Shown here: positions 55,235-64,000 of the stretch, one piece after another | Layout of the letters: the number at the start of each line of letters is the position of its first letter | Numbering within the stretch: position 1 is the stretch's first letter | NCBI GenBank assembly: GCA_024760905.1 | Contig: CM045735.1 | Span: forward strand, 25,692,249 to 25,756,248 | DNA: 64,000 bases | Direction of reading: 5' to 3' | DNA from: Plotosus lineatus | Lineage: Eukaryota; Chordata; Actinopteri; Siluriformes; Plotosidae | Program-made: the position numbers and the translations under genes | The notes under the pieces: generated by a model | The model's database searches: none | What the model was told of the DNA's origin: nothing | The model's input: the letters and a program-made list of their open reading frames with translations, nothing else

Positions 55235-55440
55235 AATAATGCTGCTTCAGTGCATCGCGGTTTTTAAAAAAATAAATTAATAAATGTTCATCAAATTAAA
55301 AAATAAGGAAATTAAGGAAGAATACGGGAAAAAGTTAAGGAAAATGCCAAAAAAACAAGGCCAATTATTCAAAAAAAACAAAAAAAACCCTTAACCAACA
55401 CAAAAAATACAACCCAAAATCTCCCATTAAAACCATCCAG
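55235..55440. mobile_element. TA-type MITE fragment, copy 4
   Basis: GCTTCAGTGCATCGCGGTTT, AAATAAGGAAATTAAGGAAG and ACCCAAAATCTCCCATTAAA align with the left half of the MITE at 10785. Both termini are lost. Confidence 0.82.
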
Positions 55441-55807
55441 AGATACGAACAGGGCTGAGGTCAAAAGTGAAAGTGAAATGAAATTGAAGAACAAATAGAA
55501 ATGGAATAAAATCTATAGAAAGATATATCATAAATATAAGTATGAAATATGATTAAACATTATCCTGAGGTACACTTAATACTAGGCTCCAGCAGAGGGG
55601 TGTACCTGACACAGAGGTCCAGGAAGAGAAGCAGAACGACAATTCTGAATTCCAAACGTTTCAAAGACGAAACAGATTGACTCCAGTATTATAATGAACT
55701 GGATAAGAGTGAAACTCTCAGTAAATCTGATCAGATCCGTTGTGCTGTACTGTGCTTGAGAGGAACCAGGAGTTTAAACACGGGACATAATGATATGTAC
55801 AGATGAT

Positions 55808-55845
<38 letters not shown>

Positions 55846-55915
55846 ACAGTACAAACTATAAAATAGGTTACTTATACAAGGTTTAAACATGCGTTCCCCC
55901 CTAAAGAATGTCCTG
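55441..55915. other. No recognised gene; (GA)n at 55809-55839
   Basis: Unassigned sequence with a GA microsatellite of about 15 units. No coding signal. Confidence 0.5.
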
Positions 55916-56480
55916 TAACGACTTACAAACAAATTCATCTAATCGGCCTGGATGTATTGCTGAACCTATTCTGTGATTTCTCTTACACTAGCATTCCTGT
56001 TTGTGGTGCAGTGCCATTTAAGGGCCGGAAGAACACGGGCATCCAGTATGGTTTTTTGGCCTTGACCCTTACGCATAGAGATTGTTCCAGATTCTCGGAA
56101 TCTTTGGATGAGGTTATGCACTGTAGATGATTATAACTTCAAATTCTTCGCAATTTTTCACTGGGAAACACCTTTCTGATATTGCTCCAATCTCTCCCTG
56201 TGCAACAGTGGGGGACTTGGTGATCCTCTACCCATCTTTGCTTCTGAGGGGCACTGCCACTCTGAGAAGCTCTTTTTGTCTCAGCCATGTTGCCACTGAA
56301 CCTCATTAGTGGTACTTGATCTTCCATATGTTTGTTATAAGTGCAATTGGCTTTTCCAGCCTCTTATTGCTACCTGTCCCAACTTTTTAAAGATTTGTTA
56401 ACACCATGCTATTTAAAATCAACATATTTTCCCCTTAAAATAATGCATTTTCTCAGTTTAAACTTTTGGCCTGCCATCTT
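55916..56480 (-). pseudogene. DNA-transposon remnant (family unresolved)
   Basis: CCATTTAAGGGCCGGAAGAA, TTGACCCTTACGCATAGAGA and CTACCCATCTTTGCTTCTGA, followed by CCTGTCCCAACTTTTTAAAG, belong to an interspersed DNA repeat I recognise from fish genomes. The minus strand keeps a short frame (56139-56327) but no motif that identifies the transposase family. Confidence 0.55.
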
Positions 56481-56484
56481 TTAC

Positions 56485-57195
56485 CCCTATTTCACTGGAG
56501 CACGGCATGCAAGGATCTTGGCGGAAAGGCCCGGAACGAACTCTACGGAGGAGCTTCGGCATTTTTACACGGAAAATGGGTCAAAAACCTATGGAAAATT
56601 GCACCTTCGGAACACCCTCGGAACGATCACAGAATGTGCGGAAAAGACACAGAAAGACTGCGGTACAATGACGGAACACATGCATAAAAGCGCTCGGATT
56701 ACCTTCGGAATCAGTGCGGACAGAAAAGGAAGACTTTCGGATAATTCATGCAACGTTCACGGAAAGCACGGAACACTCGAGGAACGACCATGGCACTAAT
56801 CCTTTTTAGAAGGAAGACACACGGAATGATTGCAGAACAGGCGGAATGCAAGTGGAACGTTCACGTTCAACAAGGAATGACTGAGGAATGACTGAGGAAT
56901 AGCTGGCGTAACCACGTTTCAATGCGGAAAAATCGGCAAAGATCAATTGCACCTGATTCCACCTATACACACGCAGACCAAGGAAGCTCATTTTCTCATT
57001 CATGTTTATAACTTAATAATATGTATATAATGTAAATAAATTTAAAATGTAATATATGTTTGAAATTTACAATAAGTTTATAATTCACAATATGTTTAGT
57101 ACATGTTTATAATTTACAATATGTTTAATATATGCTTATAATTTACAAGATGCTACTATATGTTCATAGTTTACAAGATATTTATTAAAGTACTA
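56485..57195 (+). mobile_element. Harbinger fragment, internally deleted
   Basis: 56485-56970 matches the 5' part of the Harbinger element at 45065 (CCTATTTCACTGGAGC, then GCATGCAAGGATCTTGGCGG, and CGTAACCACGTTTCAATGCG). After CACCTATACACACGCAGACC the sequence jumps to the AT-rich 3' tail (TTTATAATTTACAAGAT-type repeats; TTTACAAGATATTTATTAAA). It ends where the Tigger at 57198 is inserted. The transposase gene is deleted. Confidence 0.83.
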
Positions 57196-57959
57196 TACAG
57201 CAGGTCCTCAACATTCACGGGGGTTCGGTTCCGGCCCCTCCCGCGAATGAAGATAATCCGCAAGTAGCGTACCTGGAATTAAAACCCCATGCATCATATT
57301 ACATGTGCGAATGAGCAGCTGGAAGTAAAATACTATGTATCTATTACATGGCATAAAATATTCATATTAAACACATTCTATAGACAGTCTTACTCGTTAA
57401 TACAGTATTAATGTTGTAAAATGTAATAATGATTAAGAAAAACTTGTCAATTTTACTGTTATATTTATTGATGATAAAATATAAACATTATACAGCATAT
57501 ACTGTTGTAAAGCACTAGTATTAAATTTTTCAATTATTATTCAAGTACAGTACCTAAGTTAATGTTTATGCGTGAGATTTTATGTTCTGTAGCATGTTTA
57601 ACAAACGATAACAAAAGGATAAACTTAATTACGCTTCATGTCCTTTTACATTGAACTTGGAGTGGCGTCTCCAAGATGGCGCTGCCCAGAGGGCGACATC
57701 GCGGAGTTCTCAGAGTCAAATTGTTTCTTTGTTCGTTTTAATTTGTTTTATTTGAGTACACAGTTACCATGTGTACACCACGAGGAGGCACTACATGGGG
57801 CTTGATGGTGGAGAGGCTATGTACTGGCAGGGAGAGACTTACTCACACGGCTCCCCTTTTCACAGGCAAGCTGCTAGCCAGTGGTGTTAGTTGAAAGCGA
57901 GAGGTGACAAGCACTACTACTACGACCACAACTACCACACTTTACGCATCACAACACCC

Positions 57960-60395
57960 ATTTGACCCACAAAAATTGTCTGTCTTCAGGAAACACTACT
58001 AAATAAACTAGATAATGTAACACTTAAAGGATATGATATATCCAGTAAAACATCTGTGTCATCTTTTGATGGGAGAGCAATAGGCGGTTCTACCATTCTA
58101 ATTAAATCAAATGTCCCTCATGAGCTTATTACATTAAATACACACCTGCAAGCCATAGCCATGAGAGTGTAACTTCATAAAACTGTAACAGTGTGCGTCA
58201 TGCAAATGAATTGGATGAACTTTTAGACCAACTCCCCTCCCCTGTTCTGTTGCTTGGAGACTTCAGTGCACATAGTGCTACTTGTGGTTGTCAAAATCCA
58301 GACAATAGAGGCAAATTGGTAGAAGATTTTGTTACACGTCATGATCTGTGCATTTTAAATTCTAAATCTCCTACATATCTTCATCCATCTTCAGGTTACT
58401 TTACATCTATTGATTTAAGCATTTGTACTCCTGCCTTGTTTATGGATCTTGTTTGGGAAGTTGGTGACGATCAGTGTGGTAGTGACCACTTCCCAATTTT
58501 CATCAAAGCAACCACCCCTATAGATTCTGGAAAGGCCCCAAAATGGCAATTACATAAAGCTAATTGGACAGCTTTCCAGGAATTGTGCAATGTTGCAATT
58601 AATCAAAACACATTTCAAACCAATATTAAAACAATAGATGACTTTGCTACCTTTGTCACAAATATTGCCTTAAAACTGTACCCAAGTCCTCAACAATTCC
58701 AAAATCCATACGTAAACCATGGTTTACTGATGACTGTCAAAAGGCTATTAAAGAATGCAAAAAGGCCTTAAATATCTTTAAACGTGACTCTACACAAGCT
58801 AATTTAGATAAATATAGAGTAGCCTGCGCAAATGCATGGCGTACAATTAAAGAAAATAAAAGGAAATCATGGAAAGAATATATTTCAAAGCTAAATATGA
58901 GGTCATCAGTGGAAAACCAGTAAATAGTTCTGTAAAACACATTAATAAATTAAATGGGAACACAGCCACTGATAGAGTTGACATTGTTAACACTCTTGCA
59001 GAAGAATTTAAGAAAAATTCTTCGACAGAACACTACACGCCAACATTTCAAAAGTGTAAAAATCAGCAGGAGAAAACCAAACTCATGTTTAACTCGAAGA
59101 ACTCGAAAAATTTTCACGAGTCCTTTTAGTATGTATGAACTAAGGGAATCATTAAACAAATCTCATGATACTGCTGTTGGACCTGATGATGTCCGTTATC
59201 AGTTTCTTAAACAGCTGCCCGATGAATCTTTAAATGTTTTGTTGTATATTTTCAATGATATATGGGAAATGGGTAGTTTTCCAGACTCCTGGTGGGAATC
59301 TACCATTATTCCAGTTCCAAAACCTGGTAAAGATCACATAGACCCTACAAACTATTGCCCCATTGCTCTAACTAGTTGCTTGTGTAAGTCCATGGAACAT
59401 ATGATAAATGCTCGTTTAATTTGGTATCTTGAGAAGAACCACTTAATATCAAAGTCACAAAGTGGTTTTAGACATTTTAGAAGCACTACAGACCATTTGA
59501 TAGCTCTCGAATCTAACATTAGAGATGCATTTGTAAGAGGTGAACACATGGTATCAGTCTTCTTTGATCTAGAAAAAAAGCATATGATACCACTTGGATA
59601 TATGGAGTTTTAAAGGATTAACATGAGATGGGCCTTTGCGGAAGAATGCCTGTATTTATGAAAAAAAATTTAACCGATAGACATTTTAAATTTCGTGTCG
59701 GGAATTCCCTTTCTGCTTCTCAGAAACAAGACATGGGCGTTCCACAAGGAAGTATTTTATCTGTGACTTTATTTAATGTTAAAATTAACAGCATAGCTAA
59801 CACCGTTAAAGACGGTAATCAAAATCATTATTTGTGGATGATTTTGCAATTAGCTGTCGTGCAAAACACATGCACACTATGCTTGAATAAAATTCAAAAG
59901 TGGGCTGATAATAATGGTTTTAAATTCTCTCAGTATAAAACTGTGTGTGCATTTTTGCAATAAAAGAAAAATGCACTTAGAGCCAGATCTTAAACTTGGT
60001 AGTCATGACATTCCTGTTGTTGATCACGTTAAATTTCTTGGTGTGATTTTTGATAAAAACTCAACTTTAAAGCACACATCGACTATTGAAGAACAAAATG
60101 TCAGAAATCTTTAAACCTGTTGAAAGTTGTCTCTAAAATGGATTGGGGAGCTGATCATGAAGTTTTGTTAAGATTATACCGATCTTTAATCAGATCAAAA
60201 TTAGATTATGGCTGCATAGTTTATGGTTCTGCTCGAAAATCTTATTTAAAAAGTTAGAAACCATCCAAAACCAAACATTAAAAACCTGCCTAGGAGCCTT
60301 CAGAACTTCTCCTATTCCTAGTTTGCATGTTGAAGCAAATGAACCACCATTACATTTGCGTAGGGAAAAACTCGCCCTTCAATATGCTATAAAAC
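57960..60395 (+). pseudogene. LINE VI: endonuclease and RT (jockey/I-like)
   Basis: The endonuclease appears as IVCLQETLLNKLDNVTLKGY (57976 on), GGSTILIKSNVPHELI, then VLLLGDFSAHSATCGCQNPD, TYLHPSSGYFTSIDLSIC and DQCGSDHFPIFI (the SDH box). RT follows: HDTAVGPDDVRYQFLKQLPD, PDSWWESTIIPVPKPGKDHI, CPIALTSCLCKSMEHMINAR, SQSGFRHFRSTTDHLI and VSVFFDLEKKHM. GVPQGSILSVTLFNVKINSI comes next, then, in another frame, FVDDFAISC (59833-59859), and finally HVKFLGVIFD and TSPIPSLHVEANEPPLHLRR. Frameshifts occur near 58770, 59125, 59590 and 59830. No ORF1 or poly(A) is recognisable. The clade looks like the jockey/I group. Confidence 0.88.
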
Positions 60396-60901
60396 TGAGG
60401 GCAAACAAGGACAACCAAGGGAGGCCATCTGGGGAGATGGTCCACACACAGCAAATGACCTTTACCTCTATACCAAAGGACTGCGGACCTTTGCTTAAAA
60501 CCTCTTGGTCCGTATGCTGTCCTAGTGAGAGGGTTTCCTTCGGGGTGTGTGTGTGTTGCAAGACTTCACTAAGGGTTAGCACCCCTACCCCACTTACCGC
60601 TACAAGAAAAGCATACAAAAAATATAACTGGATGGATAACTCTGATACTGACCCATGCAAGACAAATGGACCGCGAACCTGGAAAATGACTATGTGGTAT
60701 TCAAACATCAGAGGCCTTAGAGCAAATAAAGATCACCTGATCTTAAAAATGGCACAAGAAGAACCAAAATCAGACATTATACTGGTCACAGAATCACTGC
60801 TTACATCTGCGGTATCAGATGAAAGCCCACGGCCTTCATCCTCTGCGAGCCCAACTGCTGGAGTTGTTGTTCGGCCCCTCCCCGCCTCTGCTTATTGTTA
60901 G
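60323..60901 (+). pseudogene. Chimeric frame: LINE VI RT tail joined to a second endonuclease start
   Basis: This 192-codon frame begins inside the RT tail of LINE VI (MHVEANEPPLHLRREKLALQ, then YAIKLRAN). After an unassigned Cys-containing middle it reads MWYSNIRGLRANKDHLILKM and SDIILVTESLLTSAVSDE, which is the beginning of an APE-type endonuclease ORF (N-x-R-G-L, T-E-S). Two different retrotransposon units are thus joined in one frame. A protein product is not expected. Confidence 0.6.
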
Positions 60902-61631
60902 CCGGGGTGCGGGTAGCATTGAGCTACCATAGCATATTAGCTCAGGGTAGGAGTCGAGCATGTTCAGTTCTACATGCCCGAAGACTCCGATCTCATAGCT
61001 GTAGTAGGGTCAACCGGTCATAGACGAGCATAGTGCAAAACATGAATAAATAAAACAAATTAAAATGAACAAAGAAACAATTTGACTCTGAGAACTCCGC
61101 GACGTCGTCCTCTAGGCAGCGCCATCTTGGAGACGTCACTCCAAGACGTCACTCCAAGTTCAATATAAAAGGACATGAAGCGTGATAAAGTTTATCCTTT
61201 TGGTATTGTTTGTTAAACATGCTACAGAACATAAAATCTCACGCACAAACATTCTAAAAATTAACTTGGGTACTGTATTGGAATAATAATTGAAAAAGAC
61301 TTTAATACTAGTGCTTTACAACAATATATGCTAAATAATGTTTATATTTTATCATCAATAAAAATAAGAGTAAAAATTGAAAAGTTTTCCTTAATCATTA
61401 CTATATTTTACTACATTAATACTGTATTAATGAGTAAGATTGTCTATAGAATGTGCTTAAGAAGCATATTTTGGCGCATGTAATAGATACACAGTATTTT
61501 ACTTCCGGTTGCTCATTCGGGCATGAAATATGATAAATGGGGTTTTACTTCTGGGTACAGAACTCACGGATTATCTTCATTCGAGGGAGGGGCCGGAACC
61601 GAACCCCCGCGAATATCGAGGGCCTACTGTA

Positions 61632-61760
61632 AATCAATATTTGTCATTTTTGAAGACAGTTTTATCTTTTATTTTATTCTTTACTCGGTATGTAGCAACT
61701 GCGTGCACACAGTTTCCTCTGGGATCAATAAAGTATTCTGAACCTGAATCTGAATGTCCT
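61632..61760 (+). repeat. Repeat end of TTATTGATCC type, second copy
   Basis: Reverse complement of 41918-42073: AATCAATATTTGTCATTTTT at the Tigger border, and GGGATCAATAAAGTATTCTG then AACCTGAATC at the other end. Confidence 0.78.
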
Positions 61761-62051
61761 GACCTGACAGTCATACCCTGGCTAATATTTAAAAAAAAAA
61801 TTTAACTGTTTCAACAATCAAGCAAGCATATCACACAACAAAGAGCACAAGAATATTGGTTTGATGAGAAATACTTCAAACTAATTTTATGTCAATAACA
61901 GTATTAGTTTCAATTAAATTCATTGTTCGACCCAAGTATAATAAGCAATTTTGAGTCACTCAGTATTGAGAAAAATATGGCATCATCAACCAAAAAACCA
62001 AAACAAAACAAAAAACCCACAGACTGAAAACATATTGTTCTTCCTCTGCAG

Positions 62052-62086
62052 GTCTGAATTCCTCGAGTCATGGACTTCATGAATGA
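62052..62086 (+). CDS. Candidate alternative last coding exon of the TCF/LEF gene
   Basis: Spliced to the phase-1 donor at 41793, it would add GLNSSSHGLHE and a TGA stop (62084-62086). A strong pyrimidine tract and CAG precede it. TCF7 and LEF1 are known to make short alternative C-termini at exactly this junction, but the peptide matches none I remember. No constitutive C-clamp exon lies between. It could be a chance acceptor. Confidence 0.22.
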
Positions 62087-63317
62087 AGGACAATATTCTA
62101 CATATGCAATATAAGCTGGATCACATTTTCGCAGATAGCAGTTGATAGATCATCTTTGATGGATTAAGCCTTGTTCTGGGCCCTTTTTTGTTATAATTAT
62201 TACTTGTAACCCATTAGATTCAAATATGGTCAATTTTGCTAGTCATATTGCTCTGCCTTTTCTGAAGAAAAGCTTTATCACTTTATCATCATGAAACCTA
62301 TTTTCTACTGAAGGAATGAAAAAGTGCCTGAAATGTCAAGGCACATCTGTTCTTTGACTGTTGGGCTAATAATTACCATCTCTTCTTGTGATTTATGTGA
62401 CATGCATCCTTAAAAACTATGAATGATTAATTTGATTGTTTCCTTTGGACAGTTATCTTTATATGTTGCATTGATTGGAATCATTTACTTGGCCAGTATA
62501 GATTTACAATTAACCAGTGAGTGTTATTTTCATTTTAAAAGCCATGCACGATGAGTTCTTTTTAGCCCATATAACTTTATTTGGTTGGCTTTTCTACCTT
62601 GTATGTATAAATCTCTTGTTCAGCCCTTTTCTTATGCTTTTGTTACATCCAGTGACTTCTGTTCCTGCTAATTTATTCTGATATGCAATTTCTAGTTTTA
62701 AAGGCATATTGCTTTCAGTTTTCTTTACTTACTTTACCATCTTCCTTACTCTATCTATATTTTTTCCTTTCACACTTTTTTATAACTGCACTAATTTTAG
62801 GCATAGCTGACGGTAAACAAATATCTTACCATGATTCATGCTGGACTGCCTTCTTGACTGCATTATGTTATTTCCATTGTTTTAATTAACATCTCTCTTA
62901 TTGGAGAAACATTTCCTTTCAGTTAGCCAAGTCCAGCAGCTTTCTAAGGTCTGAAAACACTCTTTTTAACTGCACTGTAATTAGTATTATTAGATTTTTA
63001 ATGTATTTTTTATGAATGGAATTAGCATTTGTTTTTCTGTATTTTGTCCTTAAAGTTTAGTGATTCTAGAATCACCCTACCACTACTTGATCTGGATTAA
63101 ATATGAAGTTAAATTGGCATAACTTTATTATTTATAGCTGAAATTTTAAACAAAAAAGTTTTCTGGTATATTTTTAATTGTTTATTAGCAGTTGAGGTTT
63201 TTATTATTTTTTTTAAAGTTGGTGAATATTCATTCAGTGTGGTGATTTCATAGCTTTTGATAGTGGATGTACATGATGAAATTATCTGTCTTAAGTGCAC
63301 AGAAAACCTGAATATGC

Positions 63318-63323
63318 AATAAA
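63318..63323 (+). terminator. Candidate polyadenylation signal AATAAA
   Basis: AATAAA, with no other support than its position 1.2 kb after the candidate last exon. Confidence 0.2.
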
Positions 63324-63463
63324 GTCACCAGTTTTAAAAGGAAAATTTATTTTTCATTAATTTGACTTTGGCTCCATGAATAAAGAGTTGCAGATTAAGT
63401 TTTTATTTTATTTTTATTTTTTTTAATTACATTTTATTTTATTTCATTTTATTTATTTTTGAA

Positions 63464-63484
63464 GGGGTGGGGGGGTGGGGTGGG
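63464..63484 (+). other. G-quadruplex-type motif
   Basis: Four G-runs (4, 7, 4 and 3 bases) are separated by single T residues, giving the G3+N1 pattern of very stable quadruplexes. It is on the strand of the TCF/LEF transcript. Confidence 0.7.
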
Positions 63485-63629
63485 TAGTCTGTTTACACTT
63501 TGCCTGTTTTCTTCCTCTCCCACTCTTCTGATCTTCTGTTTTGTTCCTTCTTTTTCTGTGCATACATCCTCATTGGCTTGCAAACAGGCCCTGGCTTCTC
63601 TAAGACATGCAAGACTCATTAAAGAACCA

Positions 63630-64000
63630 GTAGAACCAGTCATCATACCCATACTCCTCTATGCCTGTGAAACATGGCCCACCATATAAAGAAACATTGA
63701 TCATTTTCATCATTTTCATCTCAACTGCATTCGCAAAATCGTGAGTAGCCGCTAGCAGGACAAAATTTCAAATACTAGAGTTCTGCATAGGGCAGGAATT
63801 CCTGGCATAGAATCCTTTCTGATAAAATCACAACTCATATGGGCAGGACAGCTAGTCCGTATGTCTGACAACAGACTGTCAAAGGCAATCTTCTCTGGAC
63901 AGCTTAAAGCTGGTCAACGCAGGCATGGTGGTTAATATAAACGGTATAAAGATACACTCAAGACGAGCTTGAAGAAGTGCCATATAGATGACAGTCAATG
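63630..64000 (+). pseudogene. LINE III copy d, RT C-terminal part (runs off the window)
   Basis: The plus strand shows PVIIPILLYACETWP (63636-63680), followed in other frames by FHLNCIRKI, TRVLHRAGIPGIESFLIKSQ, LIWAGQLVRMSDNRLSKAIF and SGQLKAGQRRHGG. This is the region after the RT palm where LINE III encodes L-L-Y-A-C-E-T-W and the W-A-G-H-V-x-R-M phrase. The reading continues past the window end. Frameshifted and inactive. Confidence 0.82.

Larger units (their letters stand above)
57198..61629. mobile_element. Tigger element with 0.56-0.58-kb inverted arms enclosing a LINE
   Basis: Left end CAGCAGGTCCTCAACATTCA (57198) and right end, in reverse, CAGTAGGCCCTCGATATTCG (61629 downward) are flanked by TA. 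Homology between the two arms extends over 57198-57753 and about 61049-61629, including CTCCAAGATGGCGCTGCC (57670-57687; reverse at 61114-61131) and CTCAGAGTCAAATTGTTTCT. The 3.3-kb loop holds a non-LTR retrotransposon on the plus strand and no transposase. Long inverted arms are unusual compared with the roughly 20-bp termini of ordinary Tigger elements. Confidence 0.85.
61761..63540 (+). other. Repeat-poor sequence, possible 3' terminal exon and UTR
   Basis: This is the longest stretch without recognised transposons. It contains a good acceptor (TTGTTCTTCCTCTGCAG, 62035-62051), a short frame in phase with the upstream TCF exon, and a canonical AATAAA at 63318-63323. Otherwise it is AT-rich and unassigned. 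Confidence 0.4.

Overview
The window reads as an intron-dominated stretch of a fish-like vertebrate genome, probably ray-finned. It is AT-rich, full of (CA)n and (TA)n microsatellites, and packed with the DNA transposons (Tc1, Tigger/pogo, hAT, piggyBac, Kolobok-like, Harbinger) and non-LTR retrotransposons typical of fish. No prokaryotic signal is present and species cannot be fixed from sequence alone. No intact long host ORF exists; almost all ORFs of 60-560 codons are decayed transposon pieces.

The one host gene I can support is on the + strand and is made of two tiny exons, 29.5 kb apart: 12186-12293 (second half of a TCF/LEF HMG box) and 41745-41793 (the basic tail just after it). Both have AG/GT borders and compatible phases, and the tail ends in Q-E-S-T-T as in TCF7, so most of the window is intronic sequence of a Wnt-pathway TCF/LEF gene, best guess tcf7. 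A possible alternative short last exon lies at 62052-62086 in the only long repeat-poor stretch (61.8-63.5 kb).

Layout: 0.8-2.6 kb Ty3/gypsy pol remnant (-); 2.7-8.2 kb SINE, hAT MITE, piggyBac with a nested Tigger, hAT transposase remnant, Tigger fragment; 8.6-10.6 kb LINE (-); 10.8-11.3 kb MITE; 12.2 kb exon; 13.0-17.5 kb Tc1 remnant and two RTE-like LINE copies; 18.1-23.7 kb LINE fragments, Tc1 and RTE; 24.7-28.3 kb gypsy element (-); 29.4-33.5 kb Kolobok-like MITE, RTE inside TA repeats, Tc1 with an internal triplication; 33.7-36.8 kb two LINEs head to head; 36.9-39.9 kb near full-length RTE with a 16-bp target duplication; 41.7 kb exon; 42.1-48.7 kb nested Tigger/hAT, SINE, MITE split by a Harbinger element, Tigger; 49.2-55.4 kb hAT MITE and LINE fragments; 55.9-57.2 kb DNA transposon and Harbinger fragments; 57.2-61.6 kb Tigger with long inverted arms around a LINE; 63.6-64.0 kb LINE fragment.

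Family names used below: RTE-like family (copies A-F); LINE II (20.7, 33.7, 40.9, 53.9 kb); LINE III (8.6, 18.3, 51.2, 63.6 kb); LINE IV-VI single copies; SINE1 (tRNA head plus RTE 5' and 3' pieces), SINE2, SINE3. Clade names are from remembered family hallmarks, not from a search.
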